Assembly (NCBI GenBank): GCA_017303335.1
Contig: JAFLBK010000006.1
Location: 95,253 to 159,252, forward strand
Origin: Chitinophagales bacterium
GTDB lineage: Bacteria > Bacteroidota > Bacteroidia > Chitinophagales > Chitinophagaceae
Direction: 5' to 3'
Length of the DNA stretch: 64,000 bases
The notes below the pieces were generated by a model. The model was not told the origin of the DNA. It did no database searches and worked only from the letters and a program-made list of their open reading frames with translations. The translations under genes were made by a program, and so were the position numbers. Positions 1 through 8,902 of this stretch are shown in pieces. Each line of letters opens with the position of its first letter. Positions within the stretch are counted from its first letter, which is position 1.

Positions 1-2
1 TC

Positions 3-620
3 TCAGCCGCTTTCGTCAGTTTTGCCCAGGATGAAACCGATGAAAAGAAAGGCGGATTTAAAAAAGAAAACCTGTTCACCGGTGGCGGACTAACCGTTTC
101 CTTTTCAAATTATACAACGGTGCTCGGCGCCAGCCCGGTACTCGGTTACAGCATTAATAAGTGGCTGGATGCCGGGGTTGTATTCAACATCAACTATGCA
201 TCCAACCGGCATGTTACCTATTACAACCCGGCGACGGGCCTTTATTATTACAGCGACGACAAGCTGCGGCAGACCGTATTCGGTCCCGGCGCCTTCGTGC
301 GGGCATACCCGATCAAGTTTCTTTTTGTACAGGCATTGGGTGAACAGAATTTCATCACACAGAAACTGATTTATGATAACGGGAGCCCTACAGAAAAAAC
401 AAGTATATCCGCACCGAGCCTGTTGCTGGGTGTAGGATACGCCAGCGGCCGCGAAGGGATCGGCGACCTGTATTACTATATCTCCTTGATGTTTGATGTG
501 ATGCGGGACAGAAACTCGCCCTACGTGGAGGAAACCGCCAGCGGCAAGATCAATGCATTGCCCATCTTCCGGGCCGGTTTGCAGATTCCTTTATTCCAGG
601 GAAAGCGGAACCGGTGGTAA
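3..620 (+). CDS. outer-membrane beta-barrel protein, 5' end missing
   Basis: The frame is open from the window edge, so the start lies outside. The first visible residues (SAAFVSFAQDE) look like the end of a signal peptide with cleavage after A-Q. The rest has alternating aromatic/polar strands (GYASGREGIGDLYYYIS) and ends in an amphipathic strand, as in small Bacteroidota outer-membrane barrels. A GTG at 120 is inside the mature chain and is not the start. No specific family or cargo can be named. Confidence 0.75.
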   Translation, partial: SAAFVSFAQDETDEKKGGFKKENLFTGGGLTVSFSNYTTVLGASPVLGYSINKWLDAGVVFNINYASNRHVTYYNPATGLYYYSDDKLRQTVFGPGAFVRAYPIKFLFVQALGEQNFITQKLIYDNGSPTEKTSISAPSLLLGVGYASGREGIGDLYYYISLMFDVMRDRNSPYVEETASGKINALPIFRAGLQIPLFQGKRNRW

Positions 621-623
621 GGT

Positions 624-1163
624 TCATCCAAGATATTGCTGTAGTGCCGCAACGGATTCAATTACCACCAGGCGGTCTTCGATCCGGTCGTACAGAAAAC
701 CCTCCTGTTGCATCGTACGGGCAAGCGCGAGCAGGTGATCGTAAAATCCGGCGGTATTCAGGATGAATATTTTCTTATCATGAATGCTTAACTGGTTCCA
801 GGTAACCATTTCGAAGAACTCATCCATGGTGCCGAAGCCCCCCGGCAGGATAATGGCGGCATCGCATTTTTCATACAGCATCTTTTTCCGGATATGCATG
901 TTCTCCACGATGATGAGTTCGGTGATGCCTTCATGATGCACTTCCCGGTCTTTTAAGATCGACGGAATGATGCCGGTGACCCGGCCGTTCTTCGCAAGGG
1001 CTGCATTGGATACGGCTCCCATGATGCCTTTGTTACCGCCTCCGTAGATGAGTGTGATGTTCTTTTCGGCCAGCAAATGTCCCAACTCTGTAGCCTGTGC
1101 TTCATATAGCGGATTGTTGCCTGATTTGGAGCCGCAAAAAACGGCCAATGCTTTTACCTGCAT
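624..1163 (-). CDS. LOG family protein (TIGR00730), lysine-decarboxylase-like Rossmann fold
   Basis: A 179-residue protein of normal length for the LOG family. It has the family signature PGGFGTMDEFFEMVTW (about residues 107-122) and an N-terminal nucleotide-binding stretch, YGGGNKGIMG. Characterised members hydrolyse cytokinin riboside 5'-monophosphates or other nucleotide 5'-monophosphates to base plus ribose phosphate; substrate here is unknown. The annotation lysine decarboxylase sometimes given to this family is misleading. It ends 3 bp from the convergent outer-membrane gene. Confidence 0.88.
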   Translation of the reverse strand: MQVKALAVFCGSKSGNNPLYEAQATELGHLLAEKNITLIYGGGNKGIMGAVSNAALAKNGRVTGIIPSILKDREVHHEGITELIIVENMHIRKKMLYEKCDAAIILPGGFGTMDEFFEMVTWNQLSIHDKKIFILNTAGFYDHLLALARTMQQEGFLYDRIEDRLVVIESVAALQQYLG

Positions 1164-1241
1164 AAAACTTTGTTCCTGTTTACCCGCAAAGACACGATTT
1201 TTTCTCTATATTGAATTTTATTTTTCAGTAAACAGTTGTCT

Positions 1242-2765
1242 ATGTCGCCCCTTTTGTTGTTCTCGTTTGTGATCGGCTATTTCCTGTTGCTGCTTGGTGT
1301 GGCATACCTTACTTCCCGGAACTCCAACAACGAATCTTTTTTCATCGGTAACCGCAACAGCAACTGGATGCTGGTGGCCTTTGGTATGATCGGCACTTCG
1401 CTCAGCGGTGTCACTTTCGTGAGTGTGCCCGGCGGCGTGGGAAGCGGCAACTTTTTTTATTTCCAGGTGGTGCTGGGCTACCTGCTCGGTTATCTGGTCA
1501 TCGCCTTTGTGCTGATACCCCTGTATTACCGGATGAATCTCACCTCGATTTATACTTATCTCGAGAAACGGTTTGGGATCAATGCCCATAAAGCGGGCGC
1601 TTTCTTTTTCATTTTATCGAGGGTGGTTGGGGCCACAGCCCGTTTATACCTGGTGATCAGCATCCTGCAGCTGTTTATTTTCGATAAACTCGGGATCCCC
1701 TTTGAAGTAACGGCGCTGGTGATCCTCGTGCTGATCCTGCTCTATACATTCGAAGGCGGCGTAAAAACGATCATCTATACCGATACGCTTCAGACCACGG
1801 GCATGCTGCTGGGCCTGGTTGTTTGTATCATTGTCATCATCCGGTCGATGGGACTCGATTTCGGAAGCACGCTTTCCCTCATGCAGGAAAAGGGCTATAC
1901 CCGCGTATTCAATACCGATATAAAAGCGGGCTCCTTCTTTTTGAAACATATACTGGGTGGTATGTTCATCGCCATCGCGATGACGGGGCTCGACCAGGAG
2001 ATGATGCAGAAGAACATCAGCGTAAAGACGATCCGCGATTCGCAGAAGAATATCATGTCCTTTACCGCGGTACTGATGGTCGTGAATTTTCTCTTTCTTT
2101 TCCTGGGCGGGATACTCTACCTCTATGCGAGCGCCAATAACATCAAGGTGGCGCCCGATGATCTTTTCCCGACCATCGCACTGAGCGATGCGTTCAGCGG
2201 AACGATCGGCATCATTTTCATCATCGCCCTCATCTCGGCCCTTTTTCCCAGCGTGGATGGAGCCATCACCTCGCTCACATCCTGTTTTTGCATCGACATC
2301 CTGGGTATTCACAAAAAAGAAGGAACGGAGAAGGAGAAAAAGCGTACGAGGCTGAAAGTTCATTTCAGTTTTGCAGCGGTATTCTTTCTGATGGTACTCA
2401 TCTTTAAGGCGATCAACGACAAACTTATCATTGATTTTATCCTCAAGTTCGCGGGTGTAACCTATGGCCCCCTGCTCGGACTCTTCTCTTTCGGTATCTT
2501 AACCCGGCGGCAACTGAACGACAAACTCATCTGGACGGTATGCATCACCGCACCAGCGCTGGCCCTGGGGCTGGATATGCTGAGCAGCCCGGAATGGTAC
2601 GAGAAGAAACTGCACGTATCCCTGGGGCTGGGTTCACTCTCTGAGAGTATATTCCACGGGTACAAGATCGGGAATGAACTGATCCTGATAAACGGGCTGC
2701 TCACTTTTGCAGGCCTTTGGCTGATATCCAAAAAAGGCGACAGCAAAACCACGGTTTCTGCCTAA
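1242..2765 (+). CDS. sodium:solute symporter (SSS family)
   Basis: A 507-residue, strongly hydrophobic protein with about 13 predicted membrane helices, the usual SSS size. Conserved features include the first helix, an early SGVTFVSVPGG segment and the GLDQEMMQKN segment in the middle, as in sialic-acid or sugar-type sodium symporters. I chose the ATG at 1242; a TTG two codons upstream is possible but unlikely. The transported solute cannot be read from sequence. It stands alone, divergent from the LOG gene. Confidence 0.88.
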   Translation: MSPLLLFSFVIGYFLLLLGVAYLTSRNSNNESFFIGNRNSNWMLVAFGMIGTSLSGVTFVSVPGGVGSGNFFYFQVVLGYLLGYLVIAFVLIPLYYRMNLTSIYTYLEKRFGINAHKAGAFFFILSRVVGATARLYLVISILQLFIFDKLGIPFEVTALVILVLILLYTFEGGVKTIIYTDTLQTTGMLLGLVVCIIVIIRSMGLDFGSTLSLMQEKGYTRVFNTDIKAGSFFLKHILGGMFIAIAMTGLDQEMMQKNISVKTIRDSQKNIMSFTAVLMVVNFLFLFLGGILYLYASANNIKVAPDDLFPTIALSDAFSGTIGIIFIIALISALFPSVDGAITSLTSCFCIDILGIHKKEGTEKEKKRTRLKVHFSFAAVFFLMVLIFKAINDKLIIDFILKFAGVTYGPLLGLFSFGILTRRQLNDKLIWTVCITAPALALGLDMLSSPEWYEKKLHVSLGLGSLSESIFHGYKIGNELILINGLLTFAGLWLISKKGDSKTTVSA

Positions 2766-2840
2766 CTTGCCCGGGTTAGTAACGTGCCATTCCGCACCCG
2801 GTAAGTGTGCTGGATGGCATTGCTGTTTAAACGATCAACG

Positions 2841-3476
2841 ATGGAATTAGTAAACCCGGTTGCGGAGCAGTATGCCCGCCACCATACAAGCCCGCTGGAT
2901 CCTGTACTGCAGGAAATAGAAGCGTTTACCCTGGCAAATCATCCGCATGCGCATATGCTCAGCGGACATGTACAAGGCAAATTGCTGGAAATGATCAGTT
3001 GCCTGGTAAGCCCGGAGTCCATCCTGGAGATCGGAACCTTCACCGGTTTCAGTGCGCTGTGCCTGGCAAAGGGCCTAAGGGATACCGGCACCTTGCATAC
3101 CATTGAACTTCGGCCCGACGATGCAGATACCGCGGATCGCTTTTTTCGGAAAGCCGGAGAGAGCCGCATCCGGTTGCATGTGGGCGACGCATTGCAGATC
3201 ATTCCGGCACTTCACTGCGATTGGGACCTGGTTTTCATTGATGCCGATAAGGTGAACTATATTCCTTATTACGAGTTAACTTTGCCGCGGGTAAAAAAGG
3301 GGGGCTGGATACTGGCCGATAATGTTTTTTTTCACGGTGAAGTGCTGGAAGAAAACGTTAAGGGAAAGAACGCCAAAGCCATCGCCGCCTTTAATGATCA
3401 TGTGCGGCAGGATGACCGGGTGCAAAAGGTGTTGTTGACCGTGCGGGATGGTCTTCTGCTGGTTCAAAAGAAGTAA
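2841..3476 (+). CDS. class I O-methyltransferase (Methyltransf_3, catechol-OMT-like)
   Basis: A 211-residue SAM-dependent O-methyltransferase. The SAM motif EIGTFTGFSALCLAKGL, the acidic metal/ribose segment FIDADKVNYIPYY and DNVFFHGEV match the cation-dependent caffeoyl-CoA/catechol type. The frame is open upstream to 2805, but the ATG at 2841 gives the normal family N-terminus (MELVNPVAEQY). It is followed 3 bp later by the glucosaminidase gene, so the two are probably cotranscribed. Acceptor substrate unknown. Confidence 0.88.
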   Translation: MELVNPVAEQYARHHTSPLDPVLQEIEAFTLANHPHAHMLSGHVQGKLLEMISCLVSPESILEIGTFTGFSALCLAKGLRDTGTLHTIELRPDDADTADRFFRKAGESRIRLHVGDALQIIPALHCDWDLVFIDADKVNYIPYYELTLPRVKKGGWILADNVFFHGEVLEENVKGKNAKAIAAFNDHVRQDDRVQKVLLTVRDGLLLVQKK

Positions 3477-3479
3477 TCA

Positions 3480-4613
3480 ATGATACGCTGTATATCAATC
3501 ATACTCTTTACTTGCTGCTTCCTGCATGTGCGGGCACAGGAGCGGATCACGATCGAGGAATACGTGGCCCGGTTCCGCGACATCGCCGTGAGCGAGATGA
3601 AACGTTCCGGTGTGCCGGCAGCCATCACGCTGGCGCAGGGAATTCTCGAATCGGAAAACGGTAACAGCGAACTGGTGAAGAAATCGAACAATCACTTCGG
3701 CATCAAATGCAAAAGCACCTGGGCCGGCGATTCCGTAAATCACGACGACGACGCGGAAGGGGAATGCTTCCGGGCCTATGCCAACGCGGAAGACAGCTAC
3801 CGCGATCACAGTAATTTTCTGAAAGGCAATCAGCGTTATGCATCGCTTTTCAACCTCAACCCGGAAGATTACAAAGCCTGGGCACGCGGACTGAAAAAAG
3901 CGGGCTATGCCACCAATCCCCGCTACCCCGATTTACTGATTAAGTACATCGAGCAATACAACCTGCAGCAGTACACACTTGTGGCGTTGAATAAAATGAC
4001 GGCACCGGAAATGATGGCCGCCGACACCCTCCGTTCAGCGACTCCTGCGGAAACAATGAGCAACCCATCCACGTCGACCAATACCGAACCGATTCCTGCC
4101 GATGCCGGCAGGATCATCAGCATCAACAAAGTAAAATGTGTGTACGCGGCCAGGGGCACTTCCTTACTGGCCCTGGCCACTAAGCACAATATCAATCTTA
4201 ACCGGCTGATGGACTTCAACGACCTTACCGAAGAAGGCTTATTGCAAAAAGACCAGTATATTTTTCTGCAAAAGAAGTCGAGGACAGGCGAAAAGGAATT
4301 CTATGTTGTTCAACAGGGAGAAACGCTGCACGATGTTGCACAAAAGAACGGCATCCAGTTGCAGGCCCTGCGGGAATACAACAACCTGGATAAGACCGCG
4401 GCGATACCGGCCAGCACCAAACTCTACCTGCAGCCGGGATTGAACAAACAGCATGCGGAACAACAAAAGGTAAAAACACATAAAGTAGAACCCAAAGAAG
4501 GTTTGTATGCGATTGCCAGGAAATACCAGGTAACCGTACAGCAGTTGCGGGAATGGAATAAACTGGAAAGCGACGAACTTAAGATCGGCCAGGAACTGAT
4601 CGTGGGAAAATAA
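3480..4613 (+). CDS. secreted GH73 glucosaminidase with three LysM repeats
   Basis: A 377-residue cell-wall hydrolase. It has a signal peptide (residues 1-19, cut after VRAQ) and a GH73-type glucosaminidase domain (about 22-160) with AQGILESENGNSEL and NNHFGIKC; the Glu in LESEN is the probable acid. Three LysM-like segments follow at about 215-262, 275-320 and 330-376. The enzyme should cleave the glucosaminyl bond of peptidoglycan in the periplasm, with LysM holding it to glycan. A Ser/Thr/Pro-rich linker (about 175-210) separates the parts. Confidence 0.9.
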   Translation: MIRCISIILFTCCFLHVRAQERITIEEYVARFRDIAVSEMKRSGVPAAITLAQGILESENGNSELVKKSNNHFGIKCKSTWAGDSVNHDDDAEGECFRAYANAEDSYRDHSNFLKGNQRYASLFNLNPEDYKAWARGLKKAGYATNPRYPDLLIKYIEQYNLQQYTLVALNKMTAPEMMAADTLRSATPAETMSNPSTSTNTEPIPADAGRIISINKVKCVYAARGTSLLALATKHNINLNRLMDFNDLTEEGLLQKDQYIFLQKKSRTGEKEFYVVQQGETLHDVAQKNGIQLQALREYNNLDKTAAIPASTKLYLQPGLNKQHAEQQKVKTHKVEPKEGLYAIARKYQVTVQQLREWNKLESDELKIGQELIVGK

Positions 4614-4652
4614 TTCATCAACGCCCTTGCGGCAAAATAAAAACAACAGTAT

Positions 4653-5189
4653 ATGGTGATCCAGGTTTTGGATAAAAAATTTCAGCCCTACATCCGGGCG
4701 GCACAGATCCAGGAAGAAGTAGCCCGCCTCGGTGCACAGATGAACGCCGACTACGCCGGTAAGAATCCCTTGTTCATCGCCATTCTTAATGGCTCCTTCA
4801 TGTTCGCATCCGACCTGTTCAAGGAGTTAACGGTGGATGCCGAGATCTGTTTCATCAAACTCGCTTCGTACAAAGGCACCCGTTCTACCGGCAACGTCAT
4901 CACATCTATCGGCCTCGATGAATCGCTGAAAGGAAGGCATGTGGTCATTGTGGAAGATATTGTGGATACCGGCAAGACCCTGTACGAATTCTTACCCCAA
5001 CTCACCAACCAGCAACCAGCCAGCCTGCGCATCGCTGCCCTGCTTCATAAGCCCGAAGCCCTGGTACACCCGCTCACCATCGATTACCTGGGCTTTACGG
5101 TTCCTAATAAATTCCTGCTCGGGTACGGACTTGATTACGACGGGCATGGCCGCAACCTCAAGGAAATTTACCAGTTGGTAGGGGATTGA
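4653..5189 (+). CDS. hpt: hypoxanthine phosphoribosyltransferase
   Basis: A 178-residue purine-salvage enzyme that makes IMP or GMP from hypoxanthine or guanine and PRPP in the cytoplasm. The PRPP-binding loop VVIVEDIVDTGKTL (about 95-108) is intact, with the paired acidic residues E-D before the D-T-G-K-T loop. FIAILNGSFMFASDL and YKGTRSTG match the flanking conserved loops. It starts 39 bp after the glucosaminidase stop. Confidence 0.93.
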   Translation: MVIQVLDKKFQPYIRAAQIQEEVARLGAQMNADYAGKNPLFIAILNGSFMFASDLFKELTVDAEICFIKLASYKGTRSTGNVITSIGLDESLKGRHVVIVEDIVDTGKTLYEFLPQLTNQQPASLRIAALLHKPEALVHPLTIDYLGFTVPNKFLLGYGLDYDGHGRNLKEIYQLVGD

Positions 5190-5240
5190 CAGGCAACATT
5201 GCCGTAAAAAAAGTTATCTTGAGGGAGGAGCAAATAACGA

Positions 5241-7031
5241 TTGTTCGAAAATAGCCTGCTATTGAAACAACTCATTGCCTATATCCTCTTTTTCTTTACC
5301 GCGTTCTCCGCTGAAGCACAATATTATCTCCGGGGTGAAGTGACCGACGAAAAAGGCATTGCCCTGCAACGTGTGAAGATTCTCCTGCATTCGAGCAGGC
5401 AATTATTCTATACCGGCCCATCGGGCGGTTTTGGCATCACAACACATACACTCTACGATTCGCTGACGCTGAGCATGGAAGGATTCGACAGTAAGACGGT
5501 ACGGGTTAAATCGGATATCTGGCAGAACATCACGCTCAAAGTGCTTCCCTCCAATGCCAATAAGAATCGCCCCAAGCTCATATCTGTTACCAAGAACCTG
5601 AACCAGACCTCCCGGGTGAAATGGTATATTGATAACGAGACCTATTTCCAGTTGGTTGAGAACGATTATGTAAACGCGGATAAATATCCGAACACGGGAT
5701 TTTCCCTGAACGTGAACAAGGCTTCCTACAGCAATGTTCGCCGTTTCATCAATATGCAGAGCGCCGTACCGCCCGATGCGGTTCGCATGGAAGAGATGAT
5801 CAATTATTTCAACCTGCATTACCGGGAGCCGGAGGGAGCCGATCTTTTCCGGCTGGAATCGCAGCTTACTTCCTGTCCCTGGGATATGGAAAAAGCTTTG
5901 CTGGTGGTGAATGTGAATGCCCGTAAGGTAGACCTCAGCCGCATTCCGCCAAGCAATTTTGTTTTCCTGATCGATGCGTCCGGCAGTATGGATATGCCCA
6001 ACAAACTGCCCCTGCTCAAGGCGGCCTTCCAGTTATTTGTCAAGAACCTGCGGCCGATCGATACGATATCAATCGTTACCTATGGCGGTACCGTTGGTAT
6101 CTGGCTGCAACCTACCAGCGGAGCTGAGAAAGAGAAGATCACCAAATCCATTGAAGAACTGACCGCGATCGGGGATACACCCGGCCAGTCGGCGATCATG
6201 GCAGCCTATACACTGGCCAACAAAACATTCATCAAAGGCGGAAGTAACCGGGTGATCTTAGCCACCGATGGCGATTTTAATGTAGGGGCCGCCTCGGAAA
6301 AAGAACTGGAAGAACTGATCACCAAAGAACGCCAGAGCGGTGTGTACCTTACCTGCCTGGGTGTGGGAATGGGGAATTTCAAAGACTCCAAGCTGGAAAC
6401 GCTGGCCAAGAAGGGGAACGGAAATTATGCGTATATCGACGACCTGAAGGAAGCGGAGAAAGTATTGGTGAAAGAACTTACCCAAACATTTTACGCCGTG
6501 GCGGATGATGTGTTCATGAATATTCAATTCAACCCCAAACTGATTAAGGAGTACCGGTTGATCGGTTTCGACAACCGCCGCGACGCCGTGGCCGACAGTA
6601 CGATCGACCTGGAAGGAGGGGAACTGGGAAGCGGCAACAGCGTGCTGGCTTATTTCGAAATCGTTCCGGGCAGTGATCAGCTTTTTAAGGATACTGGACC
6701 ATCGGGTGAAAAGCTGGCAACGATCGACCTGCGCTACAGCCTTTGCAACGACACCGCCCATCTCCGTTTTTCGTGGGATTGCCCGGCGAATTTCACCGAC
6801 TTTAAAAGTATCGATAAAGAACTTCAATTCGCTACGGCCGTGGCCATGTTCGGCCTCAAGGTCAAGCAATCGAAATACATCCGGAACGCCGAGTGGATCG
6901 ATATTCACAATATCGCACAGGCTTCTTACGACCCGAATGTATTCCTGCAGGCGGAATTTCTGCAGCTTGTAGATAAGGCCGAGGCCATCTATTCAAGGAA
7001 AAAAAAGAAGAAGAGTAAGAGCGACGATTAA
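5241..7031 (+). CDS. VWA-domain protein of YfbK type with carboxypeptidase-regulatory-like N-domain
   Basis: A 596-residue exported protein. The start is TTG at 5241, preceded by GGGAGGAG; no ATG exists before the signal peptide (about 8-26, AFSAEA-Q), so the unusual start is forced. A CarboxypepD-regulatory-like beta domain (about 28-90) precedes the YfbK-type N-region (FSLNVNKASYSNVRRF). The von Willebrand A domain (about 240-410) has an intact MIDAS start, DASGSM, and ATDGDFN; a YfbK-type C-domain follows. Its role is unknown. Its stop overlaps the convergent dnaJ stop by 4 bp. Confidence 0.88.
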   Translation: MFENSLLLKQLIAYILFFFTAFSAEAQYYLRGEVTDEKGIALQRVKILLHSSRQLFYTGPSGGFGITTHTLYDSLTLSMEGFDSKTVRVKSDIWQNITLKVLPSNANKNRPKLISVTKNLNQTSRVKWYIDNETYFQLVENDYVNADKYPNTGFSLNVNKASYSNVRRFINMQSAVPPDAVRMEEMINYFNLHYREPEGADLFRLESQLTSCPWDMEKALLVVNVNARKVDLSRIPPSNFVFLIDASGSMDMPNKLPLLKAAFQLFVKNLRPIDTISIVTYGGTVGIWLQPTSGAEKEKITKSIEELTAIGDTPGQSAIMAAYTLANKTFIKGGSNRVILATDGDFNVGAASEKELEELITKERQSGVYLTCLGVGMGNFKDSKLETLAKKGNGNYAYIDDLKEAEKVLVKELTQTFYAVADDVFMNIQFNPKLIKEYRLIGFDNRRDAVADSTIDLEGGELGSGNSVLAYFEIVPGSDQLFKDTGPSGEKLATIDLRYSLCNDTAHLRFSWDCPANFTDFKSIDKELQFATAVAMFGLKVKQSKYIRNAEWIDIHNIAQASYDPNVFLQAEFLQLVDKAEAIYSRKKKKKSKSDD

Positions 7032-8200
7032 GAGAACATCTCCCGTACCTTGTCGAAGAAGGACTTGTCGTTCTTTTCCGGTTTGGGTTTGAAATTTTCA
7101 GATGCCTGCAATTTCTCCAGCATTCTTTTCTCCTCATCCGATACATGCTGGGGCGTCCACACATTCACCTGGATCAACTGATCGCCTTTTTCATAACTGT
7201 TGACATTGGGAAATCCCTTTCCTTTTAACCGGAATATTTTGCCGCTTTGCGTACCGGGTGGGATTTTGATTTTAGCCCTTCCGTCGATGGTGGGAACTTC
7301 CACCTGCGTACCGAAGACGGCATCCGGAATGGAAATGTGAAGATCATATGCGACGTTGAGTCCGTCGCGGTGCAGTTGCGGGTGTGGTTCTTCTTCGATC
7401 AGCACGATGAGGTCGCCAGCGCTGCCGCCCCGTTCACCGGCATTGCCCCGCCCGCTTAAACTCAACTGCATGCCTTCCTGCACACCTGCCGGTATGTCGA
7501 TGGTTACGGTTTCTTCGCCATATACTCTTCCGTCGCCCTTGCAGGCAGTACATTTATGTGTTACCGTGCTTCCTTCACCATTACAGGTAGGGCAGGTTGT
7601 TACGGTTTGCATCTGGCCCAGGAAGGTATTCTGTACCCGGCGAACCTGTCCGCTGCCACCGCAGGTACCGCAGGTTTGAACGCTGTTCTTGTCTTTCGCC
7701 CCGCTGCCGCCACAGGTATTGCAGGGTACGTATTTTTTAACCTTGATGGTCTTTTGGGCGCCTTTTGCGATCTCTTCAAAATTCAGTTTGAGTTTCACGC
7801 GGAGGTTGCTGCCCCGCTGTCCCCGCGCCCGGGAACCGGAACTGCGGCGGTTGCTGCCGCCAAAGAAACTGCCAAAGGGATTATCATCACCGAAAATATC
7901 GCCGAACTGGCTGAAGATATCATCCATGTTCATGCCGCCACCGCTGTATCCGCCACCGCCGCCGCTGCGCCCCGGACCAAATGCCTGGTGGCCAAAACGG
8001 TCGTACTGTGCACGTTTATCGGAATCACTCAGGACCTCATAAGCCTCGGCTGCTTCCTTGAATTTTTCTTCAGCCGTCTTATCTCCGGGGTTGCGGTCGG
8101 GATGGTATTGCATAGCCACCTTCCGGTACGCTTTTTTGATCTCATCCTGGCTGGCGCCTTTTGATACGCCTAATATTTCGTAATAATCTCTTTTCGACAT
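7028..8200 (-). CDS. dnaJ: chaperone DnaJ
   Basis: A 390-residue type I J-protein. It has a J domain with the HPD motif (YHPDRNPGDK), a Gly/Phe-rich stretch unusually rich in Gly and Ser (about 75-125), four CxxCxGxG zinc motifs (CNTCGGSG, CGTCGGSG, CPTCNGEG, CTACKGDG) and the C-terminal substrate domains. It stimulates DnaK ATPase and delivers unfolded clients. It lies 14 bp downstream of grpE in the same direction; dnaK is not in the window. Confidence 0.97.
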   Translation of the reverse strand: MSKRDYYEILGVSKGASQDEIKKAYRKVAMQYHPDRNPGDKTAEEKFKEAAEAYEVLSDSDKRAQYDRFGHQAFGPGRSGGGGGYSGGGMNMDDIFSQFGDIFGDDNPFGSFFGGSNRRSSGSRARGQRGSNLRVKLKLNFEEIAKGAQKTIKVKKYVPCNTCGGSGAKDKNSVQTCGTCGGSGQVRRVQNTFLGQMQTVTTCPTCNGEGSTVTHKCTACKGDGRVYGEETVTIDIPAGVQEGMQLSLSGRGNAGERGGSAGDLIVLIEEEPHPQLHRDGLNVAYDLHISIPDAVFGTQVEVPTIDGRAKIKIPPGTQSGKIFRLKGKGFPNVNSYEKGDQLIQVNVWTPQHVSDEEKRMLEKLQASENFKPKPEKNDKSFFDKVREMFS

Positions 8201-8214
8201 GCTTGCTGTTTATT

Positions 8215-8763
8215 TTATTTGCCCACCACCACTTTAGCGAAACGGATGATCTTATCGTTCAGGTAATAACCTTTTTCCACTTCATCTACTACTTTTCCTT
8301 TTTTGTCTTCGGGTGTCTCGATCTCGGTGATCGCCTCGTGTTTCTCCACGTCGAAATCCGTGTTGATGCTTTCCATGGGTTTCAGCCCTTTCGCCTGCAG
8401 TTTACTGCGGAGTTTGTTGAAGACAAGCTGAACTCCCTGCTTGCTGCTGGCGATATCCTCACTTTCTGTCAACTGCTTTTCGGCTCGGTCGCAGTCGTCC
8501 AGTACTTCCAGTAAAGAGATGATCACATCTTTACCGGCGGTTTGTATCAGTTCGAGCCGTTCTTTTGCATTCCGGCGTTTGAAATTATCGAACTCAGCGA
8601 AAAGGCGGAGGTATTTATCCTTTTGTTCCTGCACTTCAGCCTGCAGTTTTTCGATCGTTTCTTCGTTTTCCGGGTTGCTAAGGTGGGTGTTTCCCGGAAC
8701 ATCTGCGTCCGCATTAATATCCATTTCCTGGTTCTCCTGCGTCATAGTGTCTTTTTCTTCCAT
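8215..8763 (-). CDS. grpE: nucleotide exchange factor GrpE
   Basis: A 182-residue GrpE. An acidic, probably disordered N-terminus (1-35) is followed by the long dimerising coiled coil (about 36-90, with KDKYLRLFAEFDNFKRRN) and the beta domain, which contains MESINTDFDVEKHEAIT. It releases ADP from DnaK. It forms an operon with dnaJ. A second Met at residue 7 is a possible alternative start. Confidence 0.96.
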   Translation of the reverse strand: MEEKDTMTQENQEMDINADADVPGNTHLSNPENEETIEKLQAEVQEQKDKYLRLFAEFDNFKRRNAKERLELIQTAGKDVIISLLEVLDDCDRAEKQLTESEDIASSKQGVQLVFNKLRSKLQAKGLKPMESINTDFDVEKHEAITEIETPEDKKGKVVDEVEKGYYLNDKIIRFAKVVVGK

Positions 8764-8889
8764 ATTCGGGATTTAAAAATTGGTTGCGAAGGTACAACAG
8801 TCAAACGTACTGCCAAGCCACGGTAAGCGGTCAAATTGACAAAAATATGCCCTTACTGCCTGTGAATCACTCGCTAATGGCAGGGTCAT

Positions 8890-8897
8890 TACCTTTG
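8890..8897 (+). promoter_or_regulatory. Bacteroidota -7 promoter box (TACCTTTG)
   Basis: An exact match to TAnnTTTG, ending 5 nt before the ATG at 8903. Transcription would start at or beside the start codon, so the mRNA may be leaderless. No clear -33 element was seen. Confidence 0.55.
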
Positions 8898-8902
8898 CGG
8901 GT

